DNA from: Marinomonas transparens
Lineage (GTDB): Bacteria > Pseudomonadota > Gammaproteobacteria > Pseudomonadales > Marinomonadaceae
DNA length: 64,000 nt
Reading direction: 5' to 3'
NCBI RefSeq assembly: GCF_016463975.1
Contig: NZ_JAEMNX010000019.1
Coordinates: 52,983 to 116,982 of the forward strand
The notes under the pieces: generated by a model
Seen by the model: only the letters and a program-made list of their open reading frames with translations
Database searches by the model: none
Told to the model about the DNA's origin: nothing
Program-made: the position numbers and the translations under genes
Part shown: positions 18,469 to 27,097 of the stretch, piece after piece
Numbering within the stretch: the first letter of the stretch is position 1
Layout of the letters: the number at the start of each line of letters is the position of its first letter

Positions 18469-19797
18469 CTACTGCACAACGGCTGAACAGTTACTTTCTT
18501 CTAAGCTCTTGTGCTTATGAAATATCACCACTAGCAAGGCTAGAATGATAAACGCAAGGGCAATAGAGAAATGCGCTAGGTATCCAAACTCTGCAATAAT
18601 AAAGCCCGCTATAACGGCGGTTATAATCGCAATCAATACATCAGCTGATTGCAATACACTAAAATCAACACCTGACTGATCACCTTTAGCGTTATTCATC
18701 ATTAGGGTATAAAGCGCCACAAATTTTGCAGCGGTTATCATTGATGAGGCAATAAACAACGCGAGTAACGGTATTTTTATGCTGCTCAGGCCATGAACAT
18801 CTGCCGCTAATAATACAAAACCGAGAAAACAGAAAAATTCGAAGAACATCAGCAGAGGTAAACTTCGCCAAGCTCCCACTTTACGAACTAAAACGCCGCC
18901 AAGTAACACCCCAAGAATAGAGGCTGGCGCCCCGCCACCTGCGGCCAAAAGACCAATGTCGGACAATTGAATATTCTGATCCACCATGAAAGGCATCATC
19001 ATAGACAAGACCAGTCGTGTGCCAATTTGAGTGATACAGACAATCAACAGAGTATTTCTTACCAAAGGATTGCGAAAAGCACGGCCAATAGATGGCATGG
19101 AAGGTGACGCCATTGAATCCGTGTTGGTTTCTTTAGCTGGCTCTATTTCTGTACCAGACGCACTAGGATAACGTAATAACATCAGCGGTAATGCCATACA
19201 CACAATACAGGCGGCCACACCACAAAGCGCAATGCGCCAGCCAAAGATGTCCACCAAATAGATGAATGCACCGCCACCAATCATGGCACCAATATAAGAG
19301 CCACCGACCTGTACGACATTGCCCAGACTGTGGTTTTTATGGGACAGCTGATCAATAGCAAAACCATCACTGGTAATATCCACCACTGTTGCAATGAGTG
19401 CCATCAGTAACAGGCAAGCCAACATCATTTCCCATGCACTTTGTGGTGGAAAAAATGTCATCAATAGCAGAGAGAAAGCCAATAAAAAATTGCCTGTCAA
19501 AGCGAGCTTGCTGTGATTAACAAAGCCGATGCCTTTTTTACGATAACGCTCTACTGGAGGAGCCCATAACACTTTTAGCACCCAAGGCAGCATCATCACA
19601 TACAATGCACTGATGCCAACCGTCGAGACACCTTCAGCGCGCAATATGGCAGGTAAGCCTTGAAAGGTGAACATGCCTATCGTGCTCTGAATAATATAAG
19701 AGCCTAACAATGTGCTTAATAACAAAGGTAAGCCTAAAGCAACGCGGTTTTTTGCGGCGTTTTCTAGGGTTGTCGGTGAGGAGCCATTAGCTGACAT
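18469..19797 (-). CDS. MFS transporter, YbtX / RhtX-FptX-like siderophore permease
   Basis: An inner-membrane protein of 442 residues with about 12 hydrophobic segments. The N-terminal pattern (YIIQSTIGMFTFQGLPAILR, then LPWVLKVLWAPPVE) is that of the RhtX/FptX/YbtX group, whose members import siderophores such as rhizobactin and pyochelin or accompany yersiniabactin uptake. It begins three bases after the receptor stop codon, so translation of the two is tightly coupled, and it is followed 10 bases later by the first ABC half-transporter. Whether it carries the siderophore itself or exports a by-product is not clear. Confidence 0.85.
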   Translation of the reverse strand: MSANGSSPTTLENAAKNRVALGLPLLLSTLLGSYIIQSTIGMFTFQGLPAILRAEGVSTVGISALYVMMLPWVLKVLWAPPVERYRKKGIGFVNHSKLALTGNFLLAFSLLLMTFFPPQSAWEMMLACLLLMALIATVVDITSDGFAIDQLSHKNHSLGNVVQVGGSYIGAMIGGGAFIYLVDIFGWRIALCGVAACIVCMALPLMLLRYPSASGTEIEPAKETNTDSMASPSMPSIGRAFRNPLVRNTLLIVCITQIGTRLVLSMMMPFMVDQNIQLSDIGLLAAGGGAPASILGVLLGGVLVRKVGAWRSLPLLMFFEFFCFLGFVLLAADVHGLSSIKIPLLALFIASSMITAAKFVALYTLMMNNAKGDQSGVDFSVLQSADVLIAIITAVIAGFIIAEFGYLAHFSIALAFIILALLVVIFHKHKSLEESNCSAVVQ

Positions 19798-19800
19798 AGA

Positions 19801-21813
19801 TTAAAACTCCATACTCAAATCAACCCCTAGCGTTCGGCCATCAGCGTAATTACTTAATACATTTGCTCCTTGCGTGAAGCGGTAAGAGACGTATTCTTTG
19901 TCCGTTAGATTTTTACCATAAAACTTAATATCTAATGCATTCCAATGGTATGTGACAAATGCATCCAATAATGAGTAAGCATCTTGTAGCAAGGTATTAC
20001 TCTCATTGAAGTAGGTTTTTGAGTAGTAGCTGGCATTTGCGCCAAACGTGACCGACTGTTCTGGTAGATCATATACAAAGCCTGCAATTAAGGTCGTGTC
20101 GGGGGCATAAGGCACGTTATTACCTGATAGGTTCAAGCTTCCGTTGTTCTTAAAGCGAGACTGACCAAGGGTCGCTCCAGCGTTTAACGTAAAATCAGAC
20201 GTCACGGAATAATCTAAATTGATCTCGATGCCCTTACTTTCTGTTTTGCCAAAATTGCTAATGATTTGAGAGCCGATAGGACCATTGTATAGTTGGGTAT
20301 CAGAAAGCTGTATCCAATACAGGGCCGCTTCAACAAACAAACGACTGTCGGCACATTCACAGCGCCAGCCCAATTCAACATTATCGGATTTTTCAGCATC
20401 GAACCCCTTAGCATCATCAGCACTGACAACGGTGTAATTAAATCCACCCGGACGGTAACCACGAGTATAGGACGCATACAAACGATTATTGTCATTCATT
20501 TGCCAACCAATGGCGGCCTTTGGTGAGACAAGCGTTTCACTTGCATCTTTAGAGAATGCAGCAATACTGCCATAACCAAAAGAAGGGGCATAACCGGTAC
20601 GTCCACCATAATTTATGCTGGCATCTTCATTAGATATTCTCAGCCCCGCAGTAAAATCAATATCGTCGGCAAGAGGAATTTGCGCCTCACCAAACAGCGC
20701 TAATGTCTCTTTTTTGATTTCATTTAGAGACGCGGTGTAATAAGGCATGAAGCCATGATTATTCAAGTTATAAGTGTTTTCTTTATAATTTAGCCCCACA
20801 ACAGAAGAAACACCGTTAGCATATACACTGCTTAAACGTACCTCTTGATTAAAGCTATCTTGATCTTCATCCCATGTTCCGCCGACGTAGGTACGGTCCA
20901 TAGTGCGATCTTGATAAGACGTTACGCTCGTCAGTACGCCGGCATCCAGCTCATAATCAGCACTTAAAGAATAGGTATTTACCTTTCTTTCCATGATAGG
21001 AATAGCGCTAGCGGTTTGCCCAGCCTTATAGTCTGCTTCGCTTAAATACCATTCTTCGTGGGTTTCAAGATCATCATGGCCCGCTGCAAACGTCAGTTCT
21101 AAAGGCGAGGAGTTTGAAAGGTAATGCAGGCGCACTTGGCCCGATAGCGTTTCTGAGTCATTTGCATCACTGGTTCTTTCAGTACCAGAAACATAGTCAA
21201 TATCGCCATCTTCATTAAATTTGCGTAGGTTTATGTCCGCAAATAATTCATCACTTAATTGACTTGCGTGCGACAGGCTAAGGCCACTTTCATTATTCGC
21301 TAATGTTGCCGAAACCTTACTGCCCTCACCGTCTTTACGCGTCACTATATTGATAATGCCACCCTGAGCATTACCACCGTATAGTGTTCCTTGAGGTCCT
21401 CGTAACAACTCTACATAGTCGACATTAATAAGTTCCTGAGTCATAAAAGCACTGTCTTGAGGAACGCCATCTACATAAATCTGTACGGAAGGTGAATAGA
21501 AATCGGGAGAGCTGATACCGCGTATAGTGGCACTTGAGTACGCACGATTCCCGCGAGTACGGATCAATAAACCCGGAAACACTTTTTCAAGGTCTTGTAC
21601 CTGGGTCACCTTGGCGTTCTCAAGCTCTTCTGCTGTTTTAATGGTGACCGCACTATCAATTTGATCCGCCGCCACAGAACGTTTGCTTGCATTAACAACC
21701 AGCGCTCCTAAAACATTCGTTGTTTGATCGGCAACCTCCACAGCGTGTGCATTAGATAAAGAAAGCGCTAACGTTGCAGCACTAACAAGTGAAACATTCT
21801 TATAATTTGACAT
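19801..21813 (-). CDS. FyuA-like TonB-dependent siderophore receptor
   Basis: An outer-membrane receptor of 670 residues (FyuA has 673). It has a signal peptide (about 1-24, ending AHA), a TonB-box-like GALVVNASK near 36, and a plug (about 50-165) with RTRGNRAYSSATIRGIS, VYVDG-type VDGVPQDSAFM and VELLRGPQGTLYGGNAQGG. The barrel ends in VDLSMEF. Segments such as LYNGPIGSQIISNFGKTESKG and GNNVPYAPDTT correspond closely to FyuA, the yersiniabactin and pesticin receptor. It has no STN domain, so it is not a FecA-type signaller. It is first in a four-gene leftward operon and divergent from a PchR/YbtA-type regulator, which probably controls it when the loaded siderophore is present. Confidence 0.9.
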   Translation of the reverse strand: MSNYKNVSLVSAATLALSLSNAHAVEVADQTTNVLGALVVNASKRSVAADQIDSAVTIKTAEELENAKVTQVQDLEKVFPGLLIRTRGNRAYSSATIRGISSPDFYSPSVQIYVDGVPQDSAFMTQELINVDYVELLRGPQGTLYGGNAQGGIINIVTRKDGEGSKVSATLANNESGLSLSHASQLSDELFADINLRKFNEDGDIDYVSGTERTSDANDSETLSGQVRLHYLSNSSPLELTFAAGHDDLETHEEWYLSEADYKAGQTASAIPIMERKVNTYSLSADYELDAGVLTSVTSYQDRTMDRTYVGGTWDEDQDSFNQEVRLSSVYANGVSSVVGLNYKENTYNLNNHGFMPYYTASLNEIKKETLALFGEAQIPLADDIDFTAGLRISNEDASINYGGRTGYAPSFGYGSIAAFSKDASETLVSPKAAIGWQMNDNNRLYASYTRGYRPGGFNYTVVSADDAKGFDAEKSDNVELGWRCECADSRLFVEAALYWIQLSDTQLYNGPIGSQIISNFGKTESKGIEINLDYSVTSDFTLNAGATLGQSRFKNNGSLNLSGNNVPYAPDTTLIAGFVYDLPEQSVTFGANASYYSKTYFNESNTLLQDAYSLLDAFVTYHWNALDIKFYGKNLTDKEYVSYRFTQGANVLSNYADGRTLGVDLSMEF

Positions 21814-22140
21814 AACAACATCCTCGTAAGTATTAACAGGATTATGCCAAGGGGAGTTGTGTAAAAACCGACGCTATACGGATTTTAAAAAGCACATTTG
21901 GGATTTTTCGATATCAGAGTAAAGCACCAACTCACTTATGATTCTGAAAAATAACGGATGTATTATCGATATCGACCAATAAAAGCCACGTCTATATCGA
22001 ACCTTGCATTTACATTCAGCAGACCATAAAATCGAGAATGATTCTTATTTGATCTTTTATTATTATATTTAAATAACCATAGGGAATTTGGTGAATTGTA
22101 TTAAGGAACCTAGATCTAATTTTCACAGAGCATAGACGAT
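21814..22140. promoter_or_regulatory. divergent regulatory region between FyuA-like receptor and AraC regulator
   Basis: This 327-bp AT-rich region has no gene. It holds two copies of TCGATATC (21908-21915 and 21966-21973, 58 bases apart, start to start) and a related ATATCGAA near 21992. These are candidates for binding by the AraC-type regulator because of their place between the two promoters. A Fur-like site is listed separately. No confident promoter hexamers can be assigned by eye. Confidence 0.4.
22034..22052. promoter_or_regulatory. candidate Fur box in the FyuA-like/AraC divergent region
   Basis: GAGAATGATTCTTATTTGA matches the 19-base Fur consensus at 12 positions, with GA-AATGAT intact in the left half. 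It is 88 bases before the AraC-type gene. The match is moderate. Confidence 0.45.
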
Positions 22141-23079
22141 ATGAATGTCCCAACACCTACCAGTCCCCGTTCAAAGAGGCGGCTTAGTGATGATGCTAAT
22201 TACACTATTGATCCGTCCTTTGATAAATTCCAATGCCGCTCTGAGCAAGTCAGTGATTTTCTTCTAATAAGAAGAATGAACTGCCGTCTAGAGGAAAACC
22301 TCTGTGGTTACGTCGAAGGGACAGGCGTCACCTGCATGTCGATTTTTATTAATGCACATGGCTCATTAGAATTTGATTCACAACATCGTTTAGCCATAGA
22401 ACCCAATACCATCATGATTACCCAAGGTTCCTTTTGCGCTTTTGAATTACGCATGGGAACCCAGTTAAATTTGCTAGAGTTTTTATTTGATACTCGTGTT
22501 CTATTACAGCAAGGCTTTGATTTATTTAAAGCAGAAAGTGATGTCTTTGCGGGTCGCATTAGCAAAGACAATTCCATATCGGTTTCTAAAACACTGTCCC
22601 CTCACTCAATTGAGCTCGTCAACAGTATTATTCAATGTAAAACAGAGGACATAACGGGCAAGTTACGGCTGCAAGCCAAAGCACTGGAACTACTGTCTGA
22701 AAATATGCGCAGCAATAACACGCCAAAGAAAGCTCGAATAATAGAAAGCATTGATCAAAGCAAGATTACTAAAGCAACAGAAATTATTGAACAAAGTTAT
22801 AACGAGCCGTTAACCATTAAGGCCTTATCGAAAGCGGTAGGGTTAAATGAAAAGAAACTCAAGGATGGTTTCCGCGAAATACTCGGTACTACCGTTCATA
22901 ATTATATTGAAAACGTTCGTTTGCATACGGCACGAAATCTACTCGAAGAGGGTAAAAAGATCACCGAGACCGCACTTGAAGTTGGTTATGCAAGCCCAAG
23001 CCACTTTGCCAAGCGCTTCCAAAAAAACTTTGGCCAAACCCCTAAAAGCTGGCAAATGACAATGGATGCCATTCATTAA
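22141..23079 (+). CDS. AraC-family regulator, PchR/YbtA type
   Basis: A 312-residue regulator with an N-terminal ligand-sensing part and a C-terminal AraC/XylS DNA-binding domain (about 215-310). The two helix-turn-helix units are visible as LTIKALSKAVGLNEKKLKDGF and ITETALEVGYASPSHFAKRF, and the spacer GTTVHNYIENVRLHTARNLL is characteristic of the PchR/YbtA branch. These proteins bind the ferric siderophore in the cytoplasm and switch on its receptor and importer. Its position opposite the FyuA-like operon fits that role. It probably also regulates itself. A Fur-like site lies upstream. Confidence 0.88.
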   Translation: MNVPTPTSPRSKRRLSDDANYTIDPSFDKFQCRSEQVSDFLLIRRMNCRLEENLCGYVEGTGVTCMSIFINAHGSLEFDSQHRLAIEPNTIMITQGSFCAFELRMGTQLNLLEFLFDTRVLLQQGFDLFKAESDVFAGRISKDNSISVSKTLSPHSIELVNSIIQCKTEDITGKLRLQAKALELLSENMRSNNTPKKARIIESIDQSKITKATEIIEQSYNEPLTIKALSKAVGLNEKKLKDGFREILGTTVHNYIENVRLHTARNLLEEGKKITETALEVGYASPSHFAKRFQKNFGQTPKSWQMTMDAIH

Positions 23080-23140
23080 ACCCTAATGTCCAGAGTACCT
23101 AAATGAACAGACAACGCTTCCCTCTTATTACTCTGATTAA

Positions 23141-23893
23141 ATGATGAAAGAAACCATTCAACTTACTTCGTTAACACCCAATAATGAGCTATCTCCCTTC
23201 ATTGAAAGCTTTTGGGCGATCATCAACCCTAGCGATAACAATGAAGAGCTTGCAACGTTTCCAGATGGGGGCATTGATTTATATTTTTTCCATAGCACTG
23301 AATACCCTATACACATTTCTCTCGTTGGTTTAGAAACGGATTCTAAATTAGGGATTATGCCTAGCCACTCAATTCTATTTGGGGTTCGCCTAAAATTACT
23401 TGCGATAGAATATTTATTACATACCTCTGTTGCTGAAATACTCAATGATCAAATGACACTCAAACAGGGTTATGCGGGTATCAATCAAGAGGATTTTTTG
23501 AACTTCAGCGCATTTTGTGAAAAGTTAAGCCATTATTTTAGTTCACAACTCACCACGCCTATCGACCCTCGTAAGAAGGTTATGTCAGAATTGATTTATG
23601 CATCTAAAGGAGCCGCTTCTGTTGGCGAAATAGCTCAATCGGCCCATTGGAGTAGCCGACAAATCAATCGCTACTTTAATAAATGGCTTGGCGTACCACT
23701 GAAGAGTTACTGTGACATTTTACGCTTTTCTAACAGCTTTGAATCCCTGAAAACAGGCCAGCTATTTCCAGAAGAGGGTTTTAACGATCAGTCACACTAC
23801 ATTAAATTAATTAAAAAATACTCTCACCTGACTCCTAAACAGCTCGCCCAAAACAAAAACGACCGATTTATACAATTATCCTCCATGAAATAG
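23141..23893 (+). CDS. second AraC-family regulator (short form)
   Basis: A 250-residue protein whose C-terminal third (about 150-240) carries an AraC-type DNA-binding domain (SVGEIAQSAHWSSRQINRYFNKWLG, then QSHYIKLIKKYSHLTPKQL). The N-terminal part (FIESFWAI, FPDGGIDLYFF) resembles the DUF6597-type sensor found in many short AraC regulators of unknown ligand. It follows the PchR-like gene by 61 bp on the same strand and precedes the ABC importer by 164 bp, so it may regulate either. It is unlike the first AraC protein in length and N-terminus, so it is not a simple duplicate. Confidence 0.8.
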   Translation: MMKETIQLTSLTPNNELSPFIESFWAIINPSDNNEELATFPDGGIDLYFFHSTEYPIHISLVGLETDSKLGIMPSHSILFGVRLKLLAIEYLLHTSVAEILNDQMTLKQGYAGINQEDFLNFSAFCEKLSHYFSSQLTTPIDPRKKVMSELIYASKGAASVGEIAQSAHWSSRQINRYFNKWLGVPLKSYCDILRFSNSFESLKTGQLFPEEGFNDQSHYIKLIKKYSHLTPKQLAQNKNDRFIQLSSMK

Positions 23894-24057
23894 CGCTACC
23901 ATCCATTCCGTTTTGTATCTGATAACGAATTGTCTTTTTATAGAAGGCCAGCGTGCTTAGTTTTCATCGCACTTATAACAAAACTTTATTTTTGACCGCT
24001 GTAAGTTCTCGCACACTTACCAGCCGTTAAGTTTAATTTGTATGGAACAAAACCAAT

Positions 24058-25044
24058 ATGAATATAATTATCATTATCGCTTTTACTTTTATATGCACTT
24101 TCCCTGCTTGGGCAAGCGAGAACTCGCCATTTCCCATTAGGATTGAACACGCCTTTGGTTCATCCGTTATTACGCAAAAGCCCAAACGTGTTGCCACTGT
24201 CGCTTGGGCCAATCATGAAGTGCCATTAGCACTAGGTATTGTCCCCGTTGGTTTTGCTGCCGCCAACTTTGGAGATGATGACGGTGATGGTGTGTTGCCT
24301 TGGGTGGCTGATCGACTAAAAGCCTTGAATGCAGACACGCCCATATTGTTTGATGAAGGCGATGGCATCGATTTTGAGGCCGTAGCGGCAACACAACCCG
24401 ATGTTATTTTAGCCGCTTACTCAGGTTTAAGCCGTTCCGACTACGAGACGCTGAGCATGATAGCGCCAGTGGTTGCCTTTCCCGACAAACCTTGGTCAAC
24501 CAATTGGCGCAGCATGATTCGCATTAATAGTGCTGGCTTAGGCATGATGGCAGAAGGAGAGGCGCTTATTACTAAAATTGAAACACAAATCGCCGAACGA
24601 GTCGCTCAATATCCAGAGCTAAAAGATAAGTCTGCCATGTTTATCACCCACCTAGATCCAACGGATCTCAGTGTCATACATTTTTACAGTACAAACGATG
24701 CCCGTGTGAGCTTCTTTGATGACTTGGGACTGCACTCTCCACCAAGCGTGAAAAAAGTCAGCCAGAATGGACAGTTCTCTGGTGAAAGTAGCATTGAGAA
24801 AATAGATGAATTTAATGATGTTGATATTTTTGTTACCTATGGCAATAAAGCACTATTGACCCCGTTAACAGAAAATCCACTGATGTCAAAAATGCGCGCT
24901 ATTAAACATGGCGCCATTGTTATGCTCAGCAATGGTCCGCTCGCCACCGCTGCGAACCCGACTCCATTGTCAATTAGCTGGGTACTGGATGATTACCTTG
25001 AAGCCCTTGCTAAGGCGGCACGCAAAGCTGAATTAGCCCAATGA
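24058..25044 (+). CDS. FepB-like siderophore-binding periplasmic protein
   Basis: A 328-residue substrate-binding protein of the ferric-siderophore ABC family. A signal peptide of about 19 residues (ending AWA) is unusual in having no positively charged residue before its hydrophobic core. The mature part has the family's KPKRVATVAW...HEVPLALGIVPVG beginning, FEAVAATQPDVILAAYSGL and the C-terminal helix region. No lipobox is seen, so it should be soluble in the periplasm. It is first in a four-gene importer operon and overlaps the first permease gene by four bases (ATGA). A Fur-box-like sequence overlaps its start codon. Confidence 0.9.
   Translation: MNIIIIIAFTFICTFPAWASENSPFPIRIEHAFGSSVITQKPKRVATVAWANHEVPLALGIVPVGFAAANFGDDDGDGVLPWVADRLKALNADTPILFDEGDGIDFEAVAATQPDVILAAYSGLSRSDYETLSMIAPVVAFPDKPWSTNWRSMIRINSAGLGMMAEGEALITKIETQIAERVAQYPELKDKSAMFITHLDPTDLSVIHFYSTNDARVSFFDDLGLHSPPSVKKVSQNGQFSGESSIEKIDEFNDVDIFVTYGNKALLTPLTENPLMSKMRAIKHGAIVMLSNGPLATAANPTPLSISWVLDDYLEALAKAARKAELAQ
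24060..24078. promoter_or_regulatory. Fur-box-like sequence overlapping the start of the FepB-like gene
   Basis: GAATATAATTATCATTATC matches the 19-base Fur consensus at 15 positions, including ATCATTATC without a break. It begins at the G of the start codon, so it also codes for the Asn-Ile-Ile-Ile run of the signal peptide. It may be a real operator inside the coding start or a by-product of isoleucine codons. Confidence 0.4.
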
Positions 25045-26057
25045 TCAGAACTCGATTCAGAAAAGGCCCAGTTACTCGGCCTATCGCTCTCGTTATCCTG
25101 TTTGTCATCTTGATCGCCTTGTGCTTTTCATCCATTGCAATCGGTACAAGAAATGTCTCTTGGCAAGAAATCTTGGGTGCTCTTCAGGGTCAAATGAACA
25201 CCATGGGCGAAGCCGCAGTGACCATGCGCCTACCACGTACTGTTTTAGCTGTCGTTGCTGGCAGTGCACTGGGTTTATCCGGTGCTCTTATGCAAAGTGT
25301 GACTCGTAATCCTTTAGCGGACCCTGGTATTTTGGGTGTCAATATTGGCGCGGCTTTCTTTGTGGTCATTGGGCTAGCGTGGTTTGGCATAAATCAGCTG
25401 CAAAGCTATGTCTGGCTCGCCATTTTGGGAGCTGGAATAACCGCAATATTTGTGTATTTTATCAGTTCATTAGGCCTTGGAAGACCCACTCCTCTCAAGT
25501 TTGCTCTAGCGGGGGCTGCCACCTCAGCAGCCTTGTCTTCATTCACCGTCGCAGTCGTGTTACCTAGAAATGACATTGCTGGCGGTGCCAATTCCTGGCA
25601 AATGGGCGGTGTCGGCGGCGCTACATTTGACAGTATACAACTGGTGCTTCCCTTCCTACTCATAGGGTTTCTGATGAGCGCTGTTGTCGCTAAAAAGCTC
25701 AATTCTCTTGCGCTTGGGGACGATGTCGCAGCAGGGTTAGGGGAAAATGTTGCTTGGACTCGAGGCATCGCTTGGTTATCTGCCGTTTTACTCTGTGGAG
25801 CAACCACCGCTATTTGTGGCCCGATTGGTTTTGTTGGCTTAGTCATTCCTCATTTATGTCGGCTACTCGTCGGGGTAGACAATCGCTGGCTACTCGTTTT
25901 TTCTGCACTAGGTGGTGCTTGTTTGTTATTAATAGCCGATATAACAGGACGCATTATATCTCGACCCAGTGAGCTATCAGTCGGTGTGGTAACCGCATTC
26001 ATTGGCGCGCCTTTCTTTATTTGGATAGTACGTCGTCAGCGAGTGAAGGAACTATGA
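25041..26057 (+). CDS. FecCD-family siderophore ABC permease, first subunit (FepD-like)
   Basis: A 338-residue inner-membrane permease with about nine or ten hydrophobic segments. The family markers are present: LRLPR-type MRLPRTVLAVVAGSALGLSGALMQSVTRNPLADPGILG near 62-100, and the cytoplasmic EAA-like stretch GPIGFVGLVIPHLCRLLVG near 264-282 that meets the ATPase. The start ATG overlaps the stop of the binding-protein gene as ATGA, and its own stop overlaps the next permease in the same way. It should form a heterodimer with that second permease. Confidence 0.92.
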   Translation: MIRTRFRKGPVTRPIALVILFVILIALCFSSIAIGTRNVSWQEILGALQGQMNTMGEAAVTMRLPRTVLAVVAGSALGLSGALMQSVTRNPLADPGILGVNIGAAFFVVIGLAWFGINQLQSYVWLAILGAGITAIFVYFISSLGLGRPTPLKFALAGAATSAALSSFTVAVVLPRNDIAGGANSWQMGGVGGATFDSIQLVLPFLLIGFLMSAVVAKKLNSLALGDDVAAGLGENVAWTRGIAWLSAVLLCGATTAICGPIGFVGLVIPHLCRLLVGVDNRWLLVFSALGGACLLLIADITGRIISRPSELSVGVVTAFIGAPFFIWIVRRQRVKEL

Positions 26058-27097
26058 AAAATAACGTCAATGCTACCCTTTCTCGGATCAAATATGGACG
26101 CAAACAGAGATCAAGCCGTTGGAACTGCCTGATTGTCATTCTTTGCCTCTTGGTCATGGCTGCTTTTTCCATCACCTTAAGTTTGGGTCAATCCTTTACC
26201 TCTCCAACAGAGGTCTTAAAGGTGCTCTTGGGTGAAAATGTGCCGGGAGCGTCTTTTGTCGTTGGCCACCTGCGCCTCCCCCGGGCTGTCATTTCACTTC
26301 TAGTCGGCATGAGTTTTGGTATGGCAGGCGTCGCCTTTCAAATCATGTTGAGAAACCCACTTGCCAGTCCTGACATTATTGGCGTGAGCTCCGGCACCAC
26401 GGCCGCAGCCGTATTTGCCATTATTGTGTTGAATATGGATGGAGCCAGCGTAGCGTTTTTCTCCATAGTGATGGGGTTACTGGTCGCCATATCCATTTAT
26501 GCTTTGTCTTATCGCAACGGCGCCGCAGGTACACGACTTATTTTGATCGGTATTGGGGTCTCTGCCATGATTGAAAGCGGCATTGTCTACTTACTATCGC
26601 AAGCGCCAGCATGGGACCGACAAGAAGCGCTACGCTGGTTAAGTGGCAGTGTGAATTCCGCTCAATTACATCAAGCCTTGCCATTGCTTATCTCTTTATT
26701 GCTATTTGGTGGTTTGTTACTGAGCCGTACGCGGGATATTGAAGCACTGCGCATGGGAGACGATACCGCCCAATCACTCGGTGTTCGAGTTGGAGTGACG
26801 CGTATCATCGTCATCACTTCATCTGTCGGCCTAATTGCCGTCGGTGCCTCCATAACAGGTCCCATTGCTTTTGTTGCCTTTCTTTCTGGGCCAATTGCCA
26901 TGCGACTCATCCAAAACAATGGCTCACTGATTATTCCTTCAGGTCTTATTGGGGCTTGTTTAGTGATGATGGGAGATTACATTGGGCAATTTTTACTGAC
27001 TAGCCGCTACCCTGTTGGTGTGGTCACCGGCGCCTTAGGCGCACCTTATCTCATCTATTTAATTATTCGCGTGAATCGTAAAGGTGGCTCTCTGTGA
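26054..27097 (+). CDS. FecCD-family siderophore ABC permease, second subunit (FepG-like)
   Basis: A 347-residue permease with the same markers as its partner: LRLPRAVISLLVGMSFGMAG, RNPLASPDIIGVSSG and, near the C-terminus, TGPIAFVAFLSGPIAMRLI. The start chosen overlaps the stop of the first permease (ATGA) and has AAGGA three bases ahead. A start 33 bases earlier would lie deep in the preceding gene. Its stop overlaps the GTG start of the ATPase gene, so all four importer genes are translationally chained. Confidence 0.92.
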   Translation: MKNNVNATLSRIKYGRKQRSSRWNCLIVILCLLVMAAFSITLSLGQSFTSPTEVLKVLLGENVPGASFVVGHLRLPRAVISLLVGMSFGMAGVAFQIMLRNPLASPDIIGVSSGTTAAAVFAIIVLNMDGASVAFFSIVMGLLVAISIYALSYRNGAAGTRLILIGIGVSAMIESGIVYLLSQAPAWDRQEALRWLSGSVNSAQLHQALPLLISLLLFGGLLLSRTRDIEALRMGDDTAQSLGVRVGVTRIIVITSSVGLIAVGASITGPIAFVAFLSGPIAMRLIQNNGSLIIPSGLIGACLVMMGDYIGQFLLTSRYPVGVVTGALGAPYLIYLIIRVNRKGGSL

